From contig JAFMLE010000001.1 of the NCBI GenBank assembly GCA_017852395.1, positions 157,505-205,476 on the forward strand: a DNA stretch of 47,972 bases, written 5' to 3'. The DNA comes from Flavobacteriaceae bacterium (GTDB lineage: Bacteria > Bacteroidota > Bacteroidia > Flavobacteriales > Flavobacteriaceae). The notes beneath the pieces were generated by a model that made no database searches, was not told the origin of the DNA, and saw nothing but the letters and a program-made list of their open reading frames with translations. Position 1 is the first letter of the stretch; each line of letters starts with the position of its first letter. Positions 43,491-47,972 of this stretch are shown here, in pieces. The translations under genes and the position numbers were made by a program.

Positions 43491-44443
43491 TTTTTCTCAA
43501 TTTTAGGATGAAAGTATGTTTCGAATTTATCAAGGATGACTTGAGCCAGTTTGAGATGACTCTCATAAGTCCACCCACCAATGTGTGGGCTCAATACTAC
43601 CTGTTCTAAACAAATCAGGTCATCTAGTGGTTTGGGCATCTGTGGTGCACCAAAGACCGAGGTAAAGGACCGGGACTCGTATTCGAGCACATCCAACCCC
43701 GCGCCACGTATTTTTTTTGTCGTCAATCCTTCGATCAGACTCTCTGTATCCACGGCACTTCCACGGGCGGTGTTTAGGAGCCAAAAAGGATGTTTCATTT
43801 TTTGGATAAAGTCCCTGTCAATCAGTTTTTGAGTGGCCTCGGTTTCTGGAGTGTGTACGCTGATCACTTCTGCTTCTTGCAGTAAGGTCTCCCAGTCTAC
43901 TTGTGTAGCAAAACGGTCTCCTTTGTCTGGAACAATGTCATAACAAAGTACTTTTACGTCAAAACCTTGAAGTTTTTTTGCAAACTGCTGCCCCGTATTT
44001 CCATAACCAATGATACCGACTGTTTTTCCTTCCAGTTCCCAACCTCGATGTGCTTCACGAAGCCACGCTCCGGCACGAATCGAACGATCTCCAGCCGGAA
44101 TTTTTCGGAGCAAGGCCAAAAGCAATCCAAGGGTGTGTTCGCCTACGGCATTGCGATTGCCCTCTGGGGCAGCAAACAGTGCAATATTTTGCTTTTGAGC
44201 AAATGCTACATCAATATTTTCAAGACCGGCACCCAGTCGTGCAATAAATTTTAATTTTTTTGCTTTTTCTAAAAGGGCTTTGTCAAGTGGAAATCGACTT
44301 CGAATTACGATGCCCGAGACTTCTTCTAACAATGGCTGCAATGCGGCCAATGGGATGTCGTAGGCTTCTATATTTTCGTGCCCCAAAGCTTTAAAACCCG
44401 CAATAAGTGCTGGGTGATTTTGGTCAACATGAAGTATTTTCAT
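43487..44443 (-). CDS. D-2-hydroxyacid dehydrogenase (phosphoglycerate dehydrogenase-like)
   Basis: A 318-residue NAD-dependent oxidoreductase. The Rossmann glycine motif is G146-Y-G-N-T-G151, and the catalytic triad of the family is visible as R227 in NTARGS, E256 in GLDVLEYE and H287 in LSPHIGG. There is no C-terminal ACT domain, so it is the short form. Whether it is the serine-pathway 3-phosphoglycerate dehydrogenase or another 2-hydroxyacid dehydrogenase is not decided by these residues. It lies nine bases after mgtE. Confidence 0.9.
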   Translation of the reverse strand: MKILHVDQNHPALIAGFKALGHENIEAYDIPLAALQPLLEEVSGIVIRSRFPLDKALLEKAKKLKFIARLGAGLENIDVAFAQKQNIALFAAPEGNRNAVGEHTLGLLLALLRKIPAGDRSIRAGAWLREAHRGWELEGKTVGIIGYGNTGQQFAKKLQGFDVKVLCYDIVPDKGDRFATQVDWETLLQEAEVISVHTPETEATQKLIDRDFIQKMKHPFWLLNTARGSAVDTESLIEGLTTKKIRGAGLDVLEYESRSFTSVFGAPQMPKPLDDLICLEQVVLSPHIGGWTYESHLKLAQVILDKFETYFHPKIEKK

Positions 44444-44452
44444 GAGAAAAAA

Positions 44453-45811
44453 TTAGAATCCAAGGATGATTTTTGCAATATAGAAGAACAAGAAAATACC
44501 AAAGATATCATTGCTTGTAGTAATAAAGGGACCTGTGGCAATCGCAGGATCAATCCCCCGACGATCCAAAACAATTGGGACAAATGTCCCTACAAGTGCA
44601 GCCACCACAATGACGCTCATCATGGCACCGGCAATGGTTAGACTCAATAAAATTCCTTGGTCGATCAGCACCCCAAATCCGATGATTAGCAGTGCCAATA
44701 TAAGTCCATTGATCAGGCTGAGTCCTACTTCTTTCAGCAACCGGTTAAACAAGGATCCCTTGACAATATCATTGGCCAAACCTTGTACGATGATTGCCGA
44801 AGATTGTACCCCAACGTTTCCTGCCATTGCAGCAATAAGAGGGGTGTAGAAAAATAGATTTCTTAATTCGGGTTCATTCATTACCGTTTCAAAATCTTTA
44901 AGAATAAAAACACTGCCTAGCCCTCCGAGTAGCCCAAGAATCAGCCAGGGTAAGCGGGCTTTGGTCAGGGTAAAAACGTTATCATCTGCCTCTACATCCG
45001 ACGAAATACCAGCGGCAAGTTGGTAGTCTTTTTCGGCTTCTTCTTTTATGAGGTCTACGATATCGTCAATGGTAATCCGCCCCAAAAGTTCTTTTTTGTC
45101 ATTGACAACGGGTATGGCCTCAAGGTCGTATTTGGACATGATTTTGGCCACTTCTTCACCATCTGTATCAACGGTTACATAATCGACATTTGGGATGGAG
45201 ATGTCTTTTACTAATGCTTTAGAATTGGCTGTAATTAGATCTTTTAGCGATAGTCGGCCTTTAAGTCGATTTTTGGTGTCAACCACGTAGATCGAATGTA
45301 CTCGGGTTACGTTTTCTGCTTGTGCCCGCATGCGATTTAGGCATTTTAAAACGCTCAAATCTTCTTCTACCTTTACCAATTCTTTGGCCATCAATCCACC
45401 CGCCGTGTTTTCGCCATAGCTAAGCAGCTCGCGAATATCTTCGACATAGCTTGAGTCCGTCAACTGTGAAATTACTCGTTCTTTGCGTTCTTCGGAGAGT
45501 TCGGCAATAAGGTCTGCCGCATCGTCCGAATCGAGTTCTTCAATTTCATCAGCAATTTCTTTGGCCGATAGATTGTTTAGAATGGTTTCCCGCAGATCTT
45601 CATCAATTTCTGCAAGGGCTTCTGCGGTTTTGGTACTGTCCAGAAGTTTTACCAGATAGGTAGATTCTTCGGACTCGAGTTCGCTCAAAATTTCGGCAAT
45701 GTCTGCATAGTGAAGATCGTTCAAAAGATTTTGCAAGGCCTTGTTTTTCCCCTGATCAATTAGGGAGCTGACCTTTTCCAAAAAACTTTTATCAATCTGA
45801 AAGGTGGACAT
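44453..45811 (-). CDS. mgtE: Magnesium transporter MgtE
   Basis: A 452-residue protein with the MgtE order: an N-terminal helical superhelix domain (about 1-130), two CBS domains (about 135-255), a plug helix, and five C-terminal membrane helices. The N-domain contains the repeating DLxx[25 protein letters not shown] pattern. The membrane part has the pore region [16 protein letters not shown] and [17 protein letters not shown]. It is a magnesium channel gated by cytoplasmic magnesium. Its start overlaps the rsmA end by 20 bases. Confidence 0.96.
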   Translation of the reverse strand: MSTFQIDKSFLEKVSSLIDQGKNKALQNLLNDLHYADIAEILSELESEESTYLVKLLDSTKTAEALAEIDEDLRETILNNLSAKEIADEIEELDSDDAADLIAELSEERKERVISQLTDSSYVEDIRELLSYGENTAGGLMAKELVKVEEDLSVLKCLNRMRAQAENVTRVHSIYVVDTKNRLKGRLSLKDLITANSKALVKDISIPNVDYVTVDTDGEEVAKIMSKYDLEAIPVVNDKKELLGRITIDDIVDLIKEEAEKDYQLAAGISSDVEADDNVFTLTKARLPWLILGLLGGLGSVFILKDFETVMNEPELRNLFFYTPLIAAMAGNVGVQSSAIIVQGLANDIVKGSLFNRLLKEVGLSLINGLILALLIIGFGVLIDQGILLSLTIAGAMMSVIVVAALVGTFVPIVLDRRGIDPAIATGPFITTSNDIFGIFLFFYIAKIILGF

Positions 45812-46577
45812 CTTTGATTTTTTGTGCTAAATAAATAAACTGGGTTCCAGAAAGTTTTTCTGGCCGCAGCTCAAAGATAGCATCTTCTGTCAAATTCTTT
45901 GGTAATCCAAAGGATTTTAGCCCATTACGTAGTGTTTTACGACGTTGTTGGAAACTGGTCTTTACAATTTTAAACAAAAGTGCGACATCACAATCTGGCG
46001 TGTAGTCTTCTTTGCGTTTCATGGTTAGTACGCCAGAATCTACTTTTGGAGGTGGAATAAATACGTGAGGTGGAACGGTAAAGCAGTATTCGACTTCGTA
46101 GAAAATTTGAGTCAGTACGGACAAAATGCCGTAGGTTTTTGTTCCTGGTTTTTCGCAAATGCGTTGTGCAACTTCTTTTTGAAACATGCCCGAAAAAAAG
46201 GGGATTTGATTTCGGTATTCTAATACTTTAAAGACAATTTGTGTGGAGATATTGTAGGGAAAATTGCCCATGATTGCCAACGGTGCTCCTTTGAAATAGG
46301 TGTTTAGATCTAATTTTAAAAAATCACCATGGATAATGTTCTTGTCCAAATCTGGAAAATGGACTTTTAGATACGCTACTGACTCTGCATCGATTTCGAT
46401 CAGATGCAACGTCTGTTTTTTTTGGATGAGGCATTGAGTCAAGACCCCAGTTCCTGGGCCAATTTCCAATACAAATGGAACTTCTTGCCCGTCAATGGTA
46501 TTTGCAATCTTTTGCGCAATTTCGGGAGCATTTAAAAAATGTTGTCCCAGGTTTTTTTTAGGACGTACAGACTTCAT
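45792..46577 (-). CDS. rsmA: 16S rRNA dimethyladenosine transferase RsmA (KsgA)
   Basis: A 261-residue methyltransferase that dimethylates two adjacent adenines near the 3' end of 16S rRNA. The N-terminal KKNLGQHFL start, the SAM-binding EIGPGTG at about 38-44, and the catalytic N105-F-P-Y108 motif (in MGNFPYNIS) are present, as is the C-terminal [10 protein letters not shown] helix. It overlaps the DUF4286 gene by four bases and mgtE by 20. Confidence 0.97.
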   Translation of the reverse strand: MKSVRPKKNLGQHFLNAPEIAQKIANTIDGQEVPFVLEIGPGTGVLTQCLIQKKQTLHLIEIDAESVAYLKVHFPDLDKNIIHGDFLKLDLNTYFKGAPLAIMGNFPYNISTQIVFKVLEYRNQIPFFSGMFQKEVAQRICEKPGTKTYGILSVLTQIFYEVEYCFTVPPHVFIPPPKVDSGVLTMKRKEDYTPDCDVALLFKIVKTSFQQRRKTLRNGLKSFGLPKNLTEDAIFELRPEKLSGTQFIYLAQKIKDVHLSD

Positions 46578-46888
46578 TGATGCGTGCTTATTATTTCTAA
46601 CTGTGTGCTGAAAATCAAAGCTTTGTTACCAAACTGTTCTAAGATTTCTTGTCGGTGGATGGCACTCTGTTGCGTCAAATAATGGTCAAGTTTTTTTTTG
46701 TCGGCTGCCGAAAATTGAAGGGCATAACTACCCGTAATTGCACCTTCTTCTGTACGCACCCGTAAAAGTTGCGCCGATGAAAATCCATTGTCAGACAACA
46801 TTTTTGGGATATAGGTTTTTTGTACCCAATTGGTCCATTGGGTTTCAATATCAGAGTCTACTTGAAAGGTGACGTTATAGAGTATCAT
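46574..46888 (-). CDS. DUF4286 family protein
   Basis: A 104-residue protein with a ferredoxin-like or ABM-like pattern: an N-terminal strand [20 protein letters not shown], a [11 protein letters not shown] helix and a later [11 protein letters not shown] strand. Family members are found in Bacteroidetes and I know no function. It overlaps rsmA by four bases and lies two bases after serS, so it is part of the same transcript. Confidence 0.88.
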   Translation of the reverse strand: MILYNVTFQVDSDIETQWTNWVQKTYIPKMLSDNGFSSAQLLRVRTEEGAITGSYALQFSAADKKKLDHYLTQQSAIHRQEILEQFGNKALIFSTQLEIISTHQ

Positions 46889-46890
46889 GT

Positions 46891-47972
46891 CTAGTCGATT
46901 CGCTCAAATCCCGTGTAGGGATGTAGTGCTTTTGGAAGCACAATTCCTTCTGGGGTTTGAAAGTTTTCGAGGATACCTGCCATAACGCGGGGGAGTGCCA
47001 ACGCACTACCATTGAGGGTATGCACGCTGTGTTTTGCTCCTTGAGCGTCTTTGTAGCGAAGCTGAAGGCGCTCTGCTTGAAAAGAATTGAATGTTGACAC
47101 AGAACTGATCTCGAGCCAGCGATCTTGGGCGGTAGAAAAAACTTCAAAATCATAGGTTAACGCTGAGGTAAACCCAATATCACCACCGCAAAGTCGGAGG
47201 ATACGATAGGGCAGTTCTAAGTCTTTTAAAATATTTTTGACATGTGTTACCATGGCATCGAGAGCTGCTAGGGCATTTTCGGGTTTTTCGATGCGTACAA
47301 TTTCAACTTTGTCAAATTGGTGCAGACGATTAAGCCCGCGAACATGGGCGCCATAGCTACCGGCTTCTCTTCTAAAACAAGGTGTATAACCTGTCAGAGC
47401 AATGGGCAGTTGACTTTCTTGAAGCAGCTCACCACGATAAAGATTGGTTAGCGGAACCTCTGCTGTTGGTATGAGATAGAGGTCATCTAAGGGCGCATGA
47501 TACATTTGTCCTTCTTTATCCGGAAGTTGACCTGTTCCAAAACCAGAATCTGCGTTGACCAAATGGGGTACTTGCATTTCTTGATAACCTGCTTGGGTAT
47601 TTTTGTCAAGAAAAAATTGAATTAATGCACGTTGCAATCGTGCTCCCTTGCCTTTGTAAACCGGAAAACCTGCCCCTGTTATTTTGCTTCCCAGCTCAAA
47701 ATCGATCAAATCGTATTGGGTGGCAAGATCCCAGTGTGGCAAAGCGTTGTCGTGAAGTTTTGGAATGGTGCCTGCCTCGAAAACAACTTCGTTGTCTTGT
47801 TCTGAAGTGCCTGCGGGGACACTAGAGTGCGGAATGTTTGGAATTTGCGTACGTAGCTCCCACAAGGCATCGCTTGTGGTTTGTAAAGTTTCTTGAAGTG
47901 CTTTGGTACTGGCCTTAAGTTGCGCTGCTTCTTCTTTGAGGGGTGCCGCTTTTTGGGCTTGACCGCTTTTAA
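46891..47972 (-). CDS. serS: Serine--tRNA ligase (N-terminal part beyond window edge)
   Basis: The frame stays open to the last base on the minus strand, giving 359 visible residues out of a normal ~423; the start and part of the N-terminal coiled-coil arm lie outside. The visible arm reads KEEAAQLKASTKALQETL. Class II motif 1 (FPVYKGKGARLQRAL), motif 2 (TPCFRREAGSYG) and motif 3 (NGSALALPRVMAGILE) are all intact. The enzyme charges tRNA-Ser and tRNA-Sec type acceptors with serine. A TTG at 47865 seen as a possible start is internal and not the real one. Confidence 0.97.
   Translation of the reverse strand, partial: KSGQAQKAAPLKEEAAQLKASTKALQETLQTTSDALWELRTQIPNIPHSSVPAGTSEQDNEVVFEAGTIPKLHDNALPHWDLATQYDLIDFELGSKITGAGFPVYKGKGARLQRALIQFFLDKNTQAGYQEMQVPHLVNADSGFGTGQLPDKEGQMYHAPLDDLYLIPTAEVPLTNLYRGELLQESQLPIALTGYTPCFRREAGSYGAHVRGLNRLHQFDKVEIVRIEKPENALAALDAMVTHVKNILKDLELPYRILRLCGGDIGFTSALTYDFEVFSTAQDRWLEISSVSTFNSFQAERLQLRYKDAQGAKHSVHTLNGSALALPRVMAGILENFQTPEGIVLPKALHPYTGFERID

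Noticed and set aside
1-47972. CRISPR array, tRNA, rRNA, transposase, integrase or prophage genes
   Set aside because: No direct-repeat array, RNA gene or mobile-element protein was seen; gaps are short and nearly all sequence is covered by ordinary genes.

Overview
The window looks like a chromosomal segment of a marine or aquatic Bacteroidetes, most likely a member of the Flavobacteriaceae. The evidence is SprA (the type IX secretion and gliding translocon), DUF6089 and DUF4286 proteins, a split MaeB/PTA malic enzyme, two Skp-like genes beside BamA, and the bacteroidetal -7 promoter motif TAnnTTTG in front of several genes. There are about 41 protein genes packed at very high density. Many neighbours share ATGA, 8-base or longer overlaps, and no gene-free stretch exceeds 300 bases. 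I see no rRNA, tRNA, CRISPR array, insertion sequence or prophage. Family assignments come from motifs and remembered family features, not from searches.

Layout. 1-5769 (+): an edge-truncated FG-GAP/ASPIC repeat protein, a vanadium-haloperoxidase/PAP2-type lipoprotein and an SLC45-like MFS transporter, the most accessory-looking part. 5814-16553 (+): maeB, ruvA, sprA and gcvH. 16657-18170 (+): two tandem tonB genes of identical length separated by a strong terminator. 18264-23313 (+): a terminal-oxidase cluster with heme O synthase, two subunit III proteins, a subunit IV, a cysteine-free SCO-like protein, a real SCO protein, a DUF420 protein and a small CxxC membrane protein. 23404-29194 (+): a tripartite export operon with one ATPase, two MacB-type permeases, a HlyD-type adaptor and a TolC-type outer membrane protein, closed by a terminator. 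29255-29935 (+): tsaB.

29932-32855 (-): a DUF255/thioredoxin-fold protein and a NifU-type Fe-S protein with duplicated N-terminal domains. 32958-33470 (+): a gamma-class carbonic anhydrase-like protein. 33515-39617 (-): an envelope biogenesis run read nadK, DUF6089, uppS, bamA, ompH, ompH. 39748-43078 (+): pdxJ, an alpha/beta hydrolase, a GNAT acetyltransferase and lysC. 43059-47972 (-): serS (cut by the window end), DUF4286, rsmA, mgtE, a D-2-hydroxyacid dehydrogenase and a thioredoxin-coupled arsenate reductase-like phosphatase.

How the parts connect: SprA, BamA, the two Skp-like chaperones, UppS, two TonBs and the TolC exporter together describe outer-membrane building, secretion and energised uptake. 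The oxidase cluster combines structural subunits with heme and copper maturation factors. Most of the window is conserved core biology. The points I would look at twice are the haloperoxidase cluster, the tandem TonB pair, the cysteine-less SCO paralogue, the 110-residue insertion in the second oxidase subunit III, and the TTG/GTG starts of sprA, bamA and the DUF255 gene.
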